Positions 1 through 9,132 of a DNA stretch of 64,000 nt are shown here, piece after piece. The first letter of the stretch is position 1. Every line of letters starts with the position of its first letter. The notes beneath the pieces are model-generated. The model was given only the letters and a program-made list of their open reading frames with translations, was not told the origin of the DNA and ran no database searches. The position numbers and the translations under genes are program-made. This stretch comes from Prosthecobacter vanneervenii (GTDB lineage Bacteria; Verrucomicrobiota; Verrucomicrobiia; Verrucomicrobiales; Verrucomicrobiaceae): contig NZ_JACHIG010000006.1 of assembly GCF_014203095.1 (NCBI RefSeq), positions 338,331 through 402,330 on the forward strand, in the 5' to 3' direction.

Positions 1-234
1 GAAGCCGCTTCCGACAAACTCAACGGCACCACCTGGGTCATCACCGGCACCTTGAGCCAGGATCGTGAAACCATCGCCGACACCATCCGTGCCAACGGTG
101 GCAAGGTGAGCGGCAGCGTCAGCGGCAAGACGACCTATCTCCTCGCTGGTGAAGATGCAGGCAGCAAACTCGACAAAGCCACCAAGCTGGGCGTGAAGAT
201 CGTCAACGAGGCGGAGTTTCGGGCGATGCTTTGA
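1..234 (+). CDS. ligA: NAD-dependent DNA ligase, C-terminal BRCT domain (partial)
   Basis: The open frame enters from the left edge and ends at the TGA at 232-234, so only the last 77 residues are present. They form a BRCT domain: a WVITGTL strand, then RETIADTIRANGGKVSGSVS, a TTYLLAGEDAGSKLDKA stretch, and a final VKIVNEAEF helix region. This is the usual C-terminus of bacterial LigA, which seals nicks in replication and repair using NAD. The identification as LigA rather than another BRCT protein rests on the match to the family's typical ending. The catalytic adenylation and OB domains lie outside the window. The next gene, rnhA, is convergent with it, 20 bases away. Confidence 0.85.
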   Translation, partial: EAASDKLNGTTWVITGTLSQDRETIADTIRANGGKVSGSVSGKTTYLLAGEDAGSKLDKATKLGVKIVNEAEFRAML

Positions 235-254
235 TGCCGTGAACAACTCAGCGC

Positions 255-752
255 TTACTCATCCGCCTGTGCCTTAAACTGCTCCAGCAGCGCATGCAGT
301 TGCTGCGGTGTATGGGCGGCTTTGACAGCGGCTATAGCCTCGTTGGCCAGGGTGTCGCAGCGTTCGTTGTCGGCGTGACCGGCGTGGCCTTTCACCCAGT
401 GCCAGCGGATGGTATGACGGGCGGTGGCGGTGTCCAGCGCACGCCAGAGGTCGGCGTTTTTCACCGGCTGCCTGGTGCTGGTGAGCCAGCCATTGCGCTT
501 CCAGCCCGCGATCCACTGGCTGATGCCCTGGCGCACGTACTGGGAGTCGGTGTGGAAGTCGATCTCGCACGGCTCCTTGAGGATGCGCAGCGCCTCGATG
601 GCGGCCTGCAGCTCCATGCGGTTGTTGGTGGTGGCGGGCACGCCGCCTTTCAGTTCGCGCACATGCTTGCCATACACCAGCACCGCAGCCCAGCCTCCCG
701 GGCCGGGGTTGCCATGGCAGCCACCGTCAGAGTGAATGACGATTTTCTTCAC
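255..752 (-). CDS. rnhA: Ribonuclease HI
   Basis: Cleaves RNA in RNA-DNA hybrids (primer and R-loop removal) in the cytoplasm. With the GTG start at 752 it has 165 residues, close to the 155 of E. coli RNase HI. The four carboxylates are visible: D9 in [15 protein letters not shown]47 in NNRMELQA, D69 in TDSQYV and D133 in NERCD, with the mobile H123 in [10 protein letters not shown] chose the GTG because it overlaps the stop of the upstream DUF3817 gene as GTGA at 749-752, a typical coupling. The frame stays open another 10 residues to an ATG at 782, but that would cut deeper into the neighbour. It probably forms an operon with that gene. Confidence 0.93.
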   Translation of the reverse strand: MKKIVIHSDGGCHGNPGPGGWAAVLVYGKHVRELKGGVPATTNNRMELQAAIEALRILKEPCEIDFHTDSQYVRQGISQWIAGWKRNGWLTSTRQPVKNADLWRALDTATARHTIRWHWVKGHAGHADNERCDTLANEAIAAVKAAHTPQQLHALLEQFKAQADE

Positions 753-1060
753 GCCTCGGTCTGGTTGGAGTCCGCCGACCATTCACGCATGCGGCGGTCG
801 ATGAAGAAAGGCACAAAGGGCAGCAGCGAGACGATAAAGACAAACACCGCACGCTTGAACGGCCAGCTTGTGTGCATCAGCACACGATAGAGCGCAAAGC
901 AGAACACCACGAACAGGCCGCCATGCACCGAGCCCGCGATCCTGACCGCCATCGGCATGCCCATGGCGTACTTCAGCGGCATGGCGATGAAGAGCAGGAT
1001 CATATAGGAAACAGCTTCCAGCAGGGCGACCGTGCGCAGGAATGAAACGGGGTTTTTCAT
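749..1060 (-). CDS. DUF3817 integral membrane protein
   Basis: Small inner-membrane protein of 103 residues with three predicted hydrophobic segments (about residues 5-28, 38-60 and 70-88). The pattern [17 protein letters not shown], then [11 protein letters not shown], then [14 protein letters not shown] is the recognisable signature of the DUF3817 family, whose function is unknown. The ATG at 1060 (MKNPVSFLR) is preferred over an in-frame start at 1093 because family members begin just before the first membrane segment. Its stop overlaps the rnhA GTG by four bases, so the two are probably co-translated. There is no further clue to its role. Confidence 0.8.
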   Translation of the reverse strand: MKNPVSFLRTVALLEAVSYMILLFIAMPLKYAMGMPMAVRIAGSVHGGLFVVFCFALYRVLMHTSWPFKRAVFVFIVSLLPFVPFFIDRRMREWSADSNQTEA

Positions 1061-1111
1061 GGACCGTGGCTGTAGCACGACTTCGTGAATCACCGAAATG
1101 TTTTTGAGTCT

Positions 1112-1870
1112 TTATACGCCTCCGGCTGGCGCGTGCCTCAGGCGGCGCTTGCGGATGGCCAGCACATCCCGCGCCATGCGGAAGGAGTCACGGATCAGAT
1201 GCACATGCCCACCTGGTGTCTCATGCCAGGCGATGGAAACCTCCTCAAACTCACAGCCGCTGTCATGCAGCGCGGCCAGCAGCTCCACATCAAAGGCAAA
1301 GCCATGAATATGCAGCGTGGGGGAGATGCGCTGGTAAGCCGTGCGGGGGATGAGCTTGAGCCCGCACTGGCTGTCGTGGATGGGGATGCGCAGCAGTGTG
1401 GCCACCAGCGTGCCAAAGATGCGTCCCATCAGCCGGCGCTTCCACTGGCGCTGCACACGCGGGCTAGTCTGGTCCCAGCGCGAGGCAAACAGGGCCGTTT
1501 CGGGTCTGGGCTGCTCGCGTGCCAAGCGGATAAGATGCGCCACCTCCGTGGCGGAGCAGGAACCGTCTGCATCCACAAAAGCCAGCCAGTCCACCTCCGG
1601 TGCCTGGTCCCATCCGGCATAGACTGCACCGCCCTTGCCAAGGTTCTGCGGCAGAAAAAGCGGCGGATGCAGATGCTCATGGACGAGGCAGAGTGGTGCG
1701 ATGATCTCGCGCATGCGCGCTGCCTCCGCTGCATCTGATCCATCCTCCACCACCTGGATGGTCACGCCGCCCAGATCATGCACCACCTCGCACAGCTCCG
1801 CCAGAAAGGGGCCGATGCGCCCGCTTTCCTGGTAGCATGGGATCACGAGATGAACGGTGGCTGACGGCAT
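1112..1870 (-). CDS. Family 2 glycosyltransferase (dolichyl-phosphate-mannose synthase type)
   Basis: Predicted cytoplasmic or membrane-associated GT-A glycosyltransferase of 252 residues that transfers a sugar from a nucleotide donor, probably to a lipid phosphate carrier. Visible motifs are the N-terminal strand HLVIPCYQESGRI (residues 7-19), VVEDGSD with D43, the donor and metal site FVDADGS with D100 and D102, and a C-terminal DSQCGLKLIP segment like that of DPM1/GtrB enzymes. It lacks the C-terminal membrane helices of GtrB, so it resembles the single-domain form. The start at 1870 (MPSATVHL) fits the fold; the frame is open 27 residues further upstream. It is a single gene ending 51 bases before the DUF3817 gene start on the same strand. 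The acceptor is unknown. Confidence 0.82.
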   Translation of the reverse strand: MPSATVHLVIPCYQESGRIGPFLAELCEVVHDLGGVTIQVVEDGSDAAEAARMREIIAPLCLVHEHLHPPLFLPQNLGKGGAVYAGWDQAPEVDWLAFVDADGSCSATEVAHLIRLAREQPRPETALFASRWDQTSPRVQRQWKRRLMGRIFGTLVATLLRIPIHDSQCGLKLIPRTAYQRISPTLHIHGFAFDVELLAALHDSGCEFEEVSIAWHETPGGHVHLIRDSFRMARDVLAIRKRRLRHAPAGGV

Positions 1871-2013
1871 GCAGTGGCTGGTGTAGATGTTCAGCAGAAA
1901 CATGCTGAGGTGAAAGCTAAAACCGCCGTGGCCGTGAATCTTTCGCATCACTTCAGAGTTCTGGCATTGCAGGGCAGGCGGGTTTTATGTCTTTATCTGG
2001 GAGTTCGTCTTTC

Positions 2014-2775
2014 ATGCGTTTTTTGCACTCCATCTTCGCACTGCTGCTGGTCCTGCTGCCGGCCTGCAGTTCGACAAACCGCATGCTCAAAGCCAGGCCG
2101 GTGGCTCTGTCGCCGTTTTTTGAGCAGCCATCTCTTGCCCAGGATGCCAGCGCGCAGCTCGGGTTTCAAAAGGTGTGGACCACGCCTGATTCCCGGGTGC
2201 TGGCGGCTGGCCGCGCCAAGCGCAAGCTTTACATCGCGCCCGTCACGCTGGGCTACCTGCGCCATGTGAATCGGGCCTTTGCCTCAGGAGAGGTCGCCTG
2301 GGGCGGAGTCAGACGGCAGGAAATGGAGGTTGCCATGCGTCTGCGGGATGAATTTGTGTCCGCCTTCCGCCGTTCACCTTCGCCTTACTACCGTCTGGCG
2401 AACCAGCCAGGCAAAGACACGCTCACGCTGCGGCTAGCCGTTATTGAGCTCAATCCCACCAGCCCCAAGGGCAATGCTGCGCTTACCATGCTGAAGTTTG
2501 TGGTTACCCCGGTGGCCGGGCTGGCCGCCTACTTCACCAAAGGCAACATAGCCATTGAGGGCAAGGTGGTGGACTCCGCTTCCGGGCGCACCTTTTTTCA
2601 GTTTGCTGACAACGAGAGCGACAAGCTAACCTTCATCAATGTGCGCGACTACCAGCCCTACGGCCACGCCGTGAACACCATGCACTACTGGGCCACTCAG
2701 TTTGAGCTGATGACGCGCTCCCCACACGGCTGCAAGGTTCGGGATTCAGGCTCCATCACTTTGCGGTTAAACTGA
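2014..2775 (+). CDS. DUF3313-type lipoprotein
   Basis: Secreted lipoprotein of 253 residues. It has a signal peptide (MRFLHSIFALLLVLLPAC) with lipobox LPAC and the lipidated cysteine at residue 18. The mature part contains YIAPVTLGYLRHVNR, WGGVRRQEMEVAMRLRDEF and a repeated pattern of beta strands ending in a TFFQFADNESDK segment. This resembles the DUF3313 lipoprotein family of unknown function. An in-frame ATG at 1987 would add nine residues before the signal peptide; 2014 is preferred. It is divergent from the glycosyltransferase and convergent with the L,D-transpeptidase, so it is probably monocistronic. Likely location is the inner face of the outer membrane. Confidence 0.72.
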   Translation: MRFLHSIFALLLVLLPACSSTNRMLKARPVALSPFFEQPSLAQDASAQLGFQKVWTTPDSRVLAAGRAKRKLYIAPVTLGYLRHVNRAFASGEVAWGGVRRQEMEVAMRLRDEFVSAFRRSPSPYYRLANQPGKDTLTLRLAVIELNPTSPKGNAALTMLKFVVTPVAGLAAYFTKGNIAIEGKVVDSASGRTFFQFADNESDKLTFINVRDYQPYGHAVNTMHYWATQFELMTRSPHGCKVRDSGSITLRLN

Positions 2776-2786
2776 TCGGCACACTC

Positions 2787-3875
2787 TTACTTCCTGCCAA
2801 ACAGGCGGGTGAAAAAGCCGCGCTTTTGCTCCTGCACTGGCAGTGCCGCAGGAGGTGGTGCCACAGGCAAAGCCTTGGCCACCTCTACCGGGCGCGGCGC
2901 AGGCGGCGGGCCTTCAATGATGACCGTCATGCCCTTCGTGATCAGCTTCACCAGCCGCACCACATCCCAGTTGGCGGTGCGCATGCAGCCGTGGCTGGAG
3001 CTGCGGCCGATGCTCTGCGGAGAGTTGGTGCCATGAATGCCTATGCCCGGACGGTTCAACCCGATCCACATCACGCCCACGGGATTGTTGGGGCCGATAG
3101 GCAGCTGATAGTACGTGCTGCTGCGCACGCCGTATTCCAGCACGCTTTTGTCCCAGCGGAAGGTTGGCATCTGCGTGATGCCCAGGATGCGCCACGTGCC
3201 CGGCGGCGTGGCCAGATGCCCGCTGCCCGGAGTGATGGGCAGGCTGGCCAGCATCTTGTCGCCATCCCACACGCCCAGCAGCTTCTCTTTGGTGTCGATC
3301 TTGATCACACGCTGCTGAAATTCCGGCACCTCCGGCAATTTGGCGATCTCTGTCAGCTCCTCGATGAGAAAGGGCTGCACCGCAGGCACCTTCACCACAT
3401 CTCCCGGCTTGAGGCTGTCCATTTTCATGGGCTTGTTGAGAAACTCCAGCAGCTCCGGCGCACAGTGAAAGCGCTCGGTCAGAAACTCCAGCAGCGAGTC
3501 ATAGGGCAGGTACTTCTTCTTGCTCTGCTCAGAGGGCTGGCGCGGCAGTTCTCCCACAAATTTGAGATCCTCCTGCCGGATCGTGTAGCTGGTGTATAAC
3601 TCGGTCACACTGGAGAGATCCAGATTACTGTCAGCCAGCTCCGTCTCAGGCATTCCATGAGAACTCTGGTAACGCTTCAGCGCCTTGGTGGTGAACTCTC
3701 CTGGCCGCCCGTCCAGCTTTCCTGGGCCAAAAAGCTGCGCATCCAGAAAGATCTGCAGCCTCAGGATGTCCTCCACTGGCTCCGTTGTTTTCGGCAGCGG
3801 ATCAGGAATGTTCAGTCCAAACAACGGGGAGATGGACAGAAGAAAGGTGGAGGCGAGTGTGAGCAGTTGCTTCAT
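2787..3875 (-). CDS. L,D-transpeptidase with N-terminal peptidoglycan-binding-like region
   Basis: Periplasmic enzyme of 362 residues that forms 3-3 peptidoglycan cross-links or attaches proteins to peptidoglycan. Order of parts: signal peptide (1-20), a peptidoglycan-binding-like helical region at about 33-72 (LRLQIFLDAQLFGPGKLDG, then TTKALKRYQ), a LysM-like stretch around 125-165, and the YkuD domain at about 190-335. The catalytic signature is present: HGT at 281-283 and SSSHGCMR with H295 and nucleophile C297. A proline-rich linker and a basic C-terminus (RGFFTRLFGRK) follow. I start at the ATG at 3875, just before the signal peptide; 25 more codons are open upstream without looking like protein. 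Confidence 0.88.
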   Translation of the reverse strand: MKQLLTLASTFLLSISPLFGLNIPDPLPKTTEPVEDILRLQIFLDAQLFGPGKLDGRPGEFTTKALKRYQSSHGMPETELADSNLDLSSVTELYTSYTIRQEDLKFVGELPRQPSEQSKKKYLPYDSLLEFLTERFHCAPELLEFLNKPMKMDSLKPGDVVKVPAVQPFLIEELTEIAKLPEVPEFQQRVIKIDTKEKLLGVWDGDKMLASLPITPGSGHLATPPGTWRILGITQMPTFRWDKSVLEYGVRSSTYYQLPIGPNNPVGVMWIGLNRPGIGIHGTNSPQSIGRSSSHGCMRTANWDVVRLVKLITKGMTVIIEGPPPAPRPVEVAKALPVAPPPAALPVQEQKRGFFTRLFGRK

Positions 3876-4034
3876 GGAAAGGTGAAATACGATGCACACA
3901 TGCGTGCAGGAGTCCGTGATTGAGTCCCGGCAAAAAGCACAGGTAAACACGATCTCGCAAGTGAAGATGCGCAGATACGAATCAGCTGCCGCCGCAGAGG
4001 TGGCTGAGGATGTATGCCGGAGAGGAGGGCGGGC

Positions 4035-5303
4035 TCAGCCCCGCACCTGCCCGTTGCCGTCCACCAGGTATTTGTAGCTGCACAGCTCCGCGAGGCCCAT
4101 GGGGCCGCGTGCATGCAGCTTGTCGGTGGAGATGCCGATCTCAGCGCCAAATCCGAACTCGCCGCCGTCGTTGAAGCGTGTGCTCGCATTGTGCAGCACC
4201 ACAGCGCTGTCCACCTCGTGCTGGAAACGCTCCGCTGCAGCGCGGTCGGCGGTGATGATACTGTCAGTGTGGTGCGAGCCGTAGCGATTGATGTGCGCGA
4301 TCGCTTCGTCCAGCCCTCCTACGGTTTTCACCGCTAGAATGAGATCGAGATACTCCGTGCTCCAGTCCTCCTCCGTGGCGGCGATGGCGGGCACGCCCAG
4401 GTGCTGTTGCGCAGTGGCATCTGCGTGGATCTCCACCTTGGCCTCGGCCAGGCGCTGGCCCAGCAGCGGGTAAAACTTCGCCGCGAGACCTTCATGCACC
4501 AGCACTGTCTCCAGCGCATTGCACACGCCGGGCTTCTGGCACTTGGCATTGACGATGATATTGGCCGCCATTTCGAGATCGCCATCGGCATGCACATACA
4601 CATGGCATACGCCGTCGTAGTGCTTGATGACAGGCATGCGTGCGGTGGCCACGACTTTTTCGATCAGTCCCTTGCCGCCGCGCGGGATGATGAGGTCCAG
4701 ATACTGGTCCATCTGCGCCATGTGCTCCACGCTGGCGCGGTCGGTGAAGGGGATGAGCTGGATGCTGTCGGGCGGCAGACCGGCGCGCTCTCCGCCCGCC
4801 TGCAGGGCTGCGGCCAGGGCGCGGTTGCTGTCGATCGCCTCGCTGCCACCGCGCAGGATGGTGGCATTACCCGTTTTGAAGCACAGGGAGGCTGCATCCG
4901 TGGTCACATTGGGGCGGGACTCAAAGATGATGCCAATCACGCCGATGGGCACGCGCACCTTGCGGATGTGCAGACCGTTCGGGCGTGTCCAGTCGGTCAG
5001 CTTTTCACCCACGGGATCAGGCAGCAGCGCCACTTCGCGCACGGCGTCGGCAATGGCCTTGAGGCGCTTGGGATCCAGCGTCAGACGGTCGATCATGGCC
5101 TTGCTCAGGCCGTTCTGATTCGCGCGTTCCAGATCCTTGGAATTGGCGGCCAGGATTGTTTCCTGCCGTGCCATGAGCTCATCTGCCATGGCCACGAGGA
5201 TGGCGTTTTTCTGCTCGGTGCTCAGTTTGACGAGGGCGTAGGAGGCGGAACGGGCGCGGCGGCCCATGTCGAGGATGGCGGACTTGATTTCGGAATCGGT
5301 CAT
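4035..5303 (-). CDS. proA: Gamma-glutamyl phosphate reductase
   Basis: Second step of proline synthesis: NADPH-dependent reduction of gamma-glutamyl phosphate to glutamate semialdehyde in the cytoplasm. The 422-residue length matches the family (about 415). Clear family motifs include GVIGIIFESRPNVTTDA (121-137), FKTGNATILRGGSEA, and the active-site segment KCQKPGVCNALET with catalytic C261. The N-terminus MTDSEIKSAILDMGRRAR is standard. No proB lies beside it in the window; the neighbours are unrelated single genes. Confidence 0.96.
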   Translation of the reverse strand: MTDSEIKSAILDMGRRARSASYALVKLSTEQKNAILVAMADELMARQETILAANSKDLERANQNGLSKAMIDRLTLDPKRLKAIADAVREVALLPDPVGEKLTDWTRPNGLHIRKVRVPIGVIGIIFESRPNVTTDAASLCFKTGNATILRGGSEAIDSNRALAAALQAGGERAGLPPDSIQLIPFTDRASVEHMAQMDQYLDLIIPRGGKGLIEKVVATARMPVIKHYDGVCHVYVHADGDLEMAANIIVNAKCQKPGVCNALETVLVHEGLAAKFYPLLGQRLAEAKVEIHADATAQQHLGVPAIAATEEDWSTEYLDLILAVKTVGGLDEAIAHINRYGSHHTDSIITADRAAAERFQHEVDSAVVLHNASTRFNDGGEFGFGAEIGISTDKLHARGPMGLAELCSYKYLVDGNGQVRG

Positions 5304-5348
5304 TGAAAATGAAAAGGGCTGGCTGGGAAGCGGTGCGGCGCTGTGAGC

Positions 5349-6269
5349 TTACTTGGAAGGAACGGCTCCTTCGGGGATCTGGACGTCTTTGCCCAGCAGG
5401 TGCCGTGCGTTGAAGGCGTACATGCGCTCCACCAGCGGTCCGCTCAGAAAGACATGGCCTCCCTCGGTGCCTGTCAGCAGAATGGAGGGGATTTTGGCGG
5501 TGTCGAGCGCCGCATCCAGCTCCGTGGCCTGGGAGTAGGGCACCACATTGTCTTTGTCCCCATGAATGATCAGGAAGGGGGCGTCATCTGGCGTGATATA
5601 GCTTATGGGAGAGGCCTTCCGCGCCTCCTCCTTGTGATCCTTCAGGGGGCCACCGATCAGCTTGGCCAAGGGGCCGGTGGGATCATCCGGGTCGATGATG
5701 CTCCCCTTGCCGCCAAAGGTCAGGAAGTCGGACGGGCCGCAGAAATCCATGACGCATGTCACCCGGCTGCTTTGATCAAGGTGCTGGCCCAGTTCGCCCT
5801 CCAGCTCCTTCACACCACCGGTAAGTCCCAGCATGCTCACCAGATGCCCTCCGGCGGAGATGCCAAAGGCGGCGATCAATTCGGGATCGAGGTTGTAATC
5901 CTGCGCGTGGGCTCGCAGCCAGCGGATGGCGGCCTTGCAGTCGTGGATTTGCGCAGGCCACTGGTCCTGGCTGGTCAGGCGGTAGTTCAGACTGGCTCCG
6001 GCGTAGGGCGTGCCACCTTTGATCAGGCCCAGCAGCACCTGGGCATCGTCCTTGCTGCCCGCCGACCAGCCGCCGCCGTGGATGTAAACCAGCAGCGGGC
6101 GCGGCTTGTCAGACTTGGCCTCGGGTAGATAAAGGTCCAGCATCTGGCGTGGATCGCCGGCACCGACGTAGTCGAGGTTTTGCACCCTCCGGTATCCCGG
6201 CGGCAGCGGTGCCTTCTGGCATTGGGCCAGAAGGGGGAAGCTGAGGGCTAGCAAAAGCAGGACACGCAT
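5349..6269 (-). CDS. Secreted alpha/beta hydrolase (BD-FAE / acetyl-esterase type)
   Basis: Predicted exported esterase of 306 residues. The N-terminus MRVLLLLALSFPLLAQC has a lipobox-like end with cysteine 17, so it may be a lipoprotein. Hydrolase motifs are the oxyanion-hole HGGGW (64-68), nucleophile S138 in GISAGG, the acid in FLIIHGDKDNVVP and the histidine in TEGGHVFL near the C-terminus. This layout matches the BD-FAE/acetyl-xylan-esterase-like group that deacylates plant polysaccharides, but the substrate cannot be read from sequence. It lies 45 bases upstream of proA on the same strand and is divergent from the bamD-like gene. Near its start the minus strand carries an imperfect palindrome around 6288-6303, which may be regulatory. 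Confidence 0.82.
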   Translation of the reverse strand: MRVLLLLALSFPLLAQCQKAPLPPGYRRVQNLDYVGAGDPRQMLDLYLPEAKSDKPRPLLVYIHGGGWSAGSKDDAQVLLGLIKGGTPYAGASLNYRLTSQDQWPAQIHDCKAAIRWLRAHAQDYNLDPELIAAFGISAGGHLVSMLGLTGGVKELEGELGQHLDQSSRVTCVMDFCGPSDFLTFGGKGSIIDPDDPTGPLAKLIGGPLKDHKEEARKASPISYITPDDAPFLIIHGDKDNVVPYSQATELDAALDTAKIPSILLTGTEGGHVFLSGPLVERMYAFNARHLLGKDVQIPEGAVPSK

Positions 6270-6356
6270 GAGTGAGGCATTACTTAGACCCGCCAGGCGG
6301 TCAAAACAAGGGCCGGGTCAGGGTAGGGTGGGCGCTCAGACGAGTGTGTTGTCATC

Positions 6357-6385
6357 TTGACGCATGCTTAACCAGAACATACTGT
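6357..6385 (+). promoter_or_regulatory. Predicted sigma70-type promoter for the bamD-like gene
   Basis: TTGACG (6357-6362) and TACTGT (6380-6385) are separated by 17 bases. The -35 matches the consensus at five of six positions; the -10 keeps the key T, A and final T. Only four bases separate the -10 from the first ATG (6390) and seven from the second (6393). A start of transcription at the usual distance would therefore fall on or inside the start codons, giving a leaderless message. Prediction only. Confidence 0.35.
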
Positions 6386-6389
6386 CGAG

Positions 6390-7736
6390 ATGATGAAATA
6401 TCCCCACCACGCCCGCGTGCCGGTTCTCCTGGCTAGCGCCGTTTCATTCCTTGCTCTGACGACTGCATCCCCCGCCATCTGGCCATTCTCCGGCAAGAAG
6501 GACAAGGTGGTGCCGGTGGACAGCGAGCGCGACTCGCAGGAACTTGCCGCCTCAGATCTTTTCCGCGAGGCTCAGGAAGCAGACAACTCTGGCCGCACAG
6601 CCAAAGCCAAGGCCATTTATCAGAGCATCGTCAAACAATATCCCTTCACCAAGACTGCCGCCGAGGCTTCTTATCGCAATGCTGTCATCGTCCGCCACAC
6701 GGGCAAGATGGACGACGCTTTCGAAGCCCTGCAGAATTTCATCCACACCTACCGCGACAGTCCGCACTTCAACGAGGCTCTCGAGCAGCAGTACGAAATC
6801 GCCGAAGAAGCCAAAGGAGGCAAAAAGCAGCCCGGCTTCCTGCTCATGCCGATGAAGATGAACTCTTCGGAGGTGATCAAATTCTACGAGAAGATCATCC
6901 AAAACGCCCCTTACGGCAAATATGCGCCGCTCGCCCAGTTCAGCATCGCTGAAGTACAGCAGGATCTGAAGGAAAAGGACAAAGCCGTGGCCGCCTATCA
7001 GAAGGTGGTGGAAAACTACCCCAATACCTCGCAGGCAGCTGAAGCTCAGTTCCGCATTGGTTCCATCAGCAACATCGCAGCGCAGCGCAGTGAGGACGCC
7101 TCCAACCTCCTTGCTGCCCGTGACGCTGTCCGTACCTACATCGCCTCCAATCCCTCCGGCGAGCGCAAGCAGGAATCTGAGTTGATTCTGAGCCAGGTGA
7201 ATACCGCCGAGGCCAATCAATCGCTCACTGTGGCAAAGTTTTACCGCCGTATCGGCAAGACTAAGGCTGCCGCCATCTATCTGAACGAGGCGCTCAAATT
7301 TGGCTCTCCAGAAGTCTCCTCCGAGGCACGCAGCATTCTGGCAGAGCTTGCTTCCGCAGATCCCGATGGCGTGGCCAGCGTCAAGAAGGGTCCGGGACAG
7401 GACTACACCGTCCTCACGGCTGAAAATCTCAAGAGCCGCGACGATTATGTGGGCCCTCTGGCTCCGGAACTCACCCGCCTCGGCCAGAAGCCAAAGATGC
7501 GCACCGGAGACGAGGGCTTCATGCCCATCCCGCTGCAGGAGCCTACTCTGCCTGTCAAACCTGGTGCTGCCACTCCAGGGCCGGGATCGCTGCTGCCGCC
7601 GGTGCCTGATACCGAAAAGCCTGCTCTTCTGCCTGTGCCGCCAACGCCGAACGCCCCCATGCAGAAAGTTCCTGGCTCCTCGGCTCCGGTGCTGCCCGTG
7701 CCGCCACCGCCGGTCACGACCAAGCCTGCTTCATAA
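6390..7736 (+). CDS. BamD-like tetratricopeptide-repeat protein with proline-rich tail
   Basis: Exported TPR protein of 448 residues. A signal peptide (about 1-29) is followed by a charged linker, then TPR-like helices at about 52-130 (LFREAQEADNSGRTAKAKAI, YPFTKTAAEASYR) and 160-300 (YPNTSQAAEAQFRIGSIS). Repeated Y-P-x-T/S-x-x-A elements are the hallmark of the BamD/YfiO and YbgF/CpoB families. The last 80 residues are proline-rich and probably disordered. The following gene is an LptE-type lipoprotein, which supports an outer-membrane biogenesis role. It is longer than true BamD (about 245) and lacks an obvious lipobox, so it could instead be a CpoB-like or general TPR protein. Two ATGs (6390, 6393) are adjacent. 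Confidence 0.7.
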   Translation: MMKYPHHARVPVLLASAVSFLALTTASPAIWPFSGKKDKVVPVDSERDSQELAASDLFREAQEADNSGRTAKAKAIYQSIVKQYPFTKTAAEASYRNAVIVRHTGKMDDAFEALQNFIHTYRDSPHFNEALEQQYEIAEEAKGGKKQPGFLLMPMKMNSSEVIKFYEKIIQNAPYGKYAPLAQFSIAEVQQDLKEKDKAVAAYQKVVENYPNTSQAAEAQFRIGSISNIAAQRSEDASNLLAARDAVRTYIASNPSGERKQESELILSQVNTAEANQSLTVAKFYRRIGKTKAAAIYLNEALKFGSPEVSSEARSILAELASADPDGVASVKKGPGQDYTVLTAENLKSRDDYVGPLAPELTRLGQKPKMRTGDEGFMPIPLQEPTLPVKPGAATPGPGSLLPPVPDTEKPALLPVPPTPNAPMQKVPGSSAPVLPVPPPPVTTKPAS

Positions 7737-7747
7737 TTCTTGCACGG

Positions 7748-7766
7748 GCATGGCAGCACGCCATGC
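7748..7766 (+). repeat. Intercistronic hairpin between bamD-like and lptE-like genes
   Basis: A 7-bp perfect stem, GCATGGC (7748-7754) with GCCATGC (7760-7766), and a five-base loop AGCAC. No T-run follows directly, so it is not a clear terminator. It may stabilise or attenuate the two-gene message. Confidence 0.35.
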
Positions 7767-7793
7767 TGATCCGGTCACTTCTTTTCTCTCTGG

Positions 7794-8306
7794 ATGAAAT
7801 CTATTTTTCTTCTGCTTGCCGCAGCTTTCTGCCTCATGCTTCCCGGCTGTGCTGGCTACACCTTGGGTGCTCAAAAGCCCGTTCATTTGCGCAAGATCAC
7901 CAAGCTGGCGGTGCCTACCTTTGAAAATCTGACTTTGGAGCAGCGCCTGAGTTCACTCGTGACGAATGCACTCATCAAGCAGCTGCAAAACCACGGCTCT
8001 TACCAAATCGTGTCAAGAGGCGAGGCTGAGGCGGTCTTGGAAGGAAAGATTACCAACATCAACCGCACCCAGTTCCGCTCGGACATCAACAATGTGCTGC
8101 GTAGCTCACAGATCCAGGCTACGCTGGTATGCCCATTCACTATTCGCGAAAAAGAATCTGGCAAGGTTCTCCATACAGGCAATGCCTACGCCGACTCCTA
8201 CATCATTCTCGAAGCCAACTTGCAGCTCTCTGAAACCCAGTTGCTCGAAGATGCGGCTCAGCGTCTCGCCTACAATCTGGCAGACCAGATCTCCGAAGGC
8301 TGGTAA
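7794..8306 (+). CDS. lptE: LptE-like LPS-assembly lipoprotein
   Basis: Lipoprotein of 170 residues. A signal peptide ends in lipobox LPGC with lipidated C19, followed by AGYTLG. The mature part (KITKLAVPTFENLTLEQRLSS cut short here, ALIKQLQNHG, then RGEAEAVLEGKITNINRTQF) matches the bacterial LptE/RlpB-type family, the plug protein of the LptD translocon that places LPS in the outer leaflet. The pattern of an early short strand with PTFENLT followed by an L-x-x-x-L-x-x-x-L helix is typical of the form found in non-proteobacteria. It lies 57 bases after the BamD-like gene and 23 before rsmI, so all three may be one transcript. LptD itself is not in the window. Confidence 0.75.
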   Translation: MKSIFLLLAAAFCLMLPGCAGYTLGAQKPVHLRKITKLAVPTFENLTLEQRLSSLVTNALIKQLQNHGSYQIVSRGEAEAVLEGKITNINRTQFRSDINNVLRSSQIQATLVCPFTIREKESGKVLHTGNAYADSYIILEANLQLSETQLLEDAAQRLAYNLADQISEGW

Positions 8307-8329
8307 CCTGCAGCCTGACGTCCTTTCGC

Positions 8330-9109
8330 ATGTCTTTGGAGACGGATTTACCGGCGGAGGAGTCACCCTCTGACGAGGTGGAGCTGTTTGAGCCAGTGGC
8401 CGCCAGCGGCCGTCTGGTTCCTGGTCTGCATCTCGTGGCCACCCCCATCGGAAATATGAGGGACATCACCCAGCGGGCGCTGGACACTCTGCGCACGGCG
8501 GACCTCGTGGCCTGCGAGGACACACGCCACTCCGGCATGCTGCTCAAATACCACGACATCCGAGCCCGCCTCATCAGCCTGAACGAGCATAATGAAGCCC
8601 AGCGCATCCCGCAACTGCTCGACCATGTCCGGCAGGGGGGCAGTGTGGCGCTCATCTCTGACGCCGGCATGCCCACGGTGTCGGACCCGGGGCAGCGACT
8701 TGTCGGTGCTGCGGTGGCTGCTGGCCTGCACGTTGAGGGCATCCCAGGCCCCAGTGCTGTGCTCACGGCTCTGGCGGCGTCTGGTCTGCCTACCACGCCC
8801 TTCTATTTTGGGGGATTTCTTCCTCATAAAAAAGGCGCCCGCACCACCGAACTGACCGCCGCCCTGCAGCGCGACTGCACCAGCGTCTTTTTCGAAAGCC
8901 CCTACCGTCTTGTAGACACCCTGGCCATCCTGGCGGATGCCGCGCCCGACCGCCGAGTTGTGGTGGCACGGGAGCTCACGAAAAAGTTTGAGGAATTCAA
9001 ACGAGGTCCGGCAAGCATCCTGCTAACATATTACCAAACCAAGACGCCCAAGGGGGAAATCACCCTCCTCATCGCGCCGGTTGACCCTCCCAAGTGGTTG
9101 ACCTGGTAA
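8330..9109 (+). CDS. rsmI: 16S rRNA (cytidine-1402 2'-O)-methyltransferase
   Basis: SAM-dependent methyltransferase (tetrapyrrole methylase fold) that modifies C1402 in the ribosomal P site. Length is 259 residues; E. coli RsmI has 286. Motifs: [13 protein letters not shown] (around 35-47), [12 protein letters not shown], the signature [31 protein letters not shown] and FFESPYRL, all diagnostic for RsmI. The first 30 residues are acidic and poorly conserved, so a later start is possible. It follows the lptE-like gene by 23 bases and is followed 23 bases later by glycogen phosphorylase. Confidence 0.95.
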   Translation: MSLETDLPAEESPSDEVELFEPVAASGRLVPGLHLVATPIGNMRDITQRALDTLRTADLVACEDTRHSGMLLKYHDIRARLISLNEHNEAQRIPQLLDHVRQGGSVALISDAGMPTVSDPGQRLVGAAVAAGLHVEGIPGPSAVLTALAASGLPTTPFYFGGFLPHKKGARTTELTAALQRDCTSVFFESPYRLVDTLAILADAAPDRRVVVARELTKKFEEFKRGPASILLTYYQTKTPKGEITLLIAPVDPPKWLTW

Positions 9110-9132
9110 TTCATTCACAACCCAGCATCTCC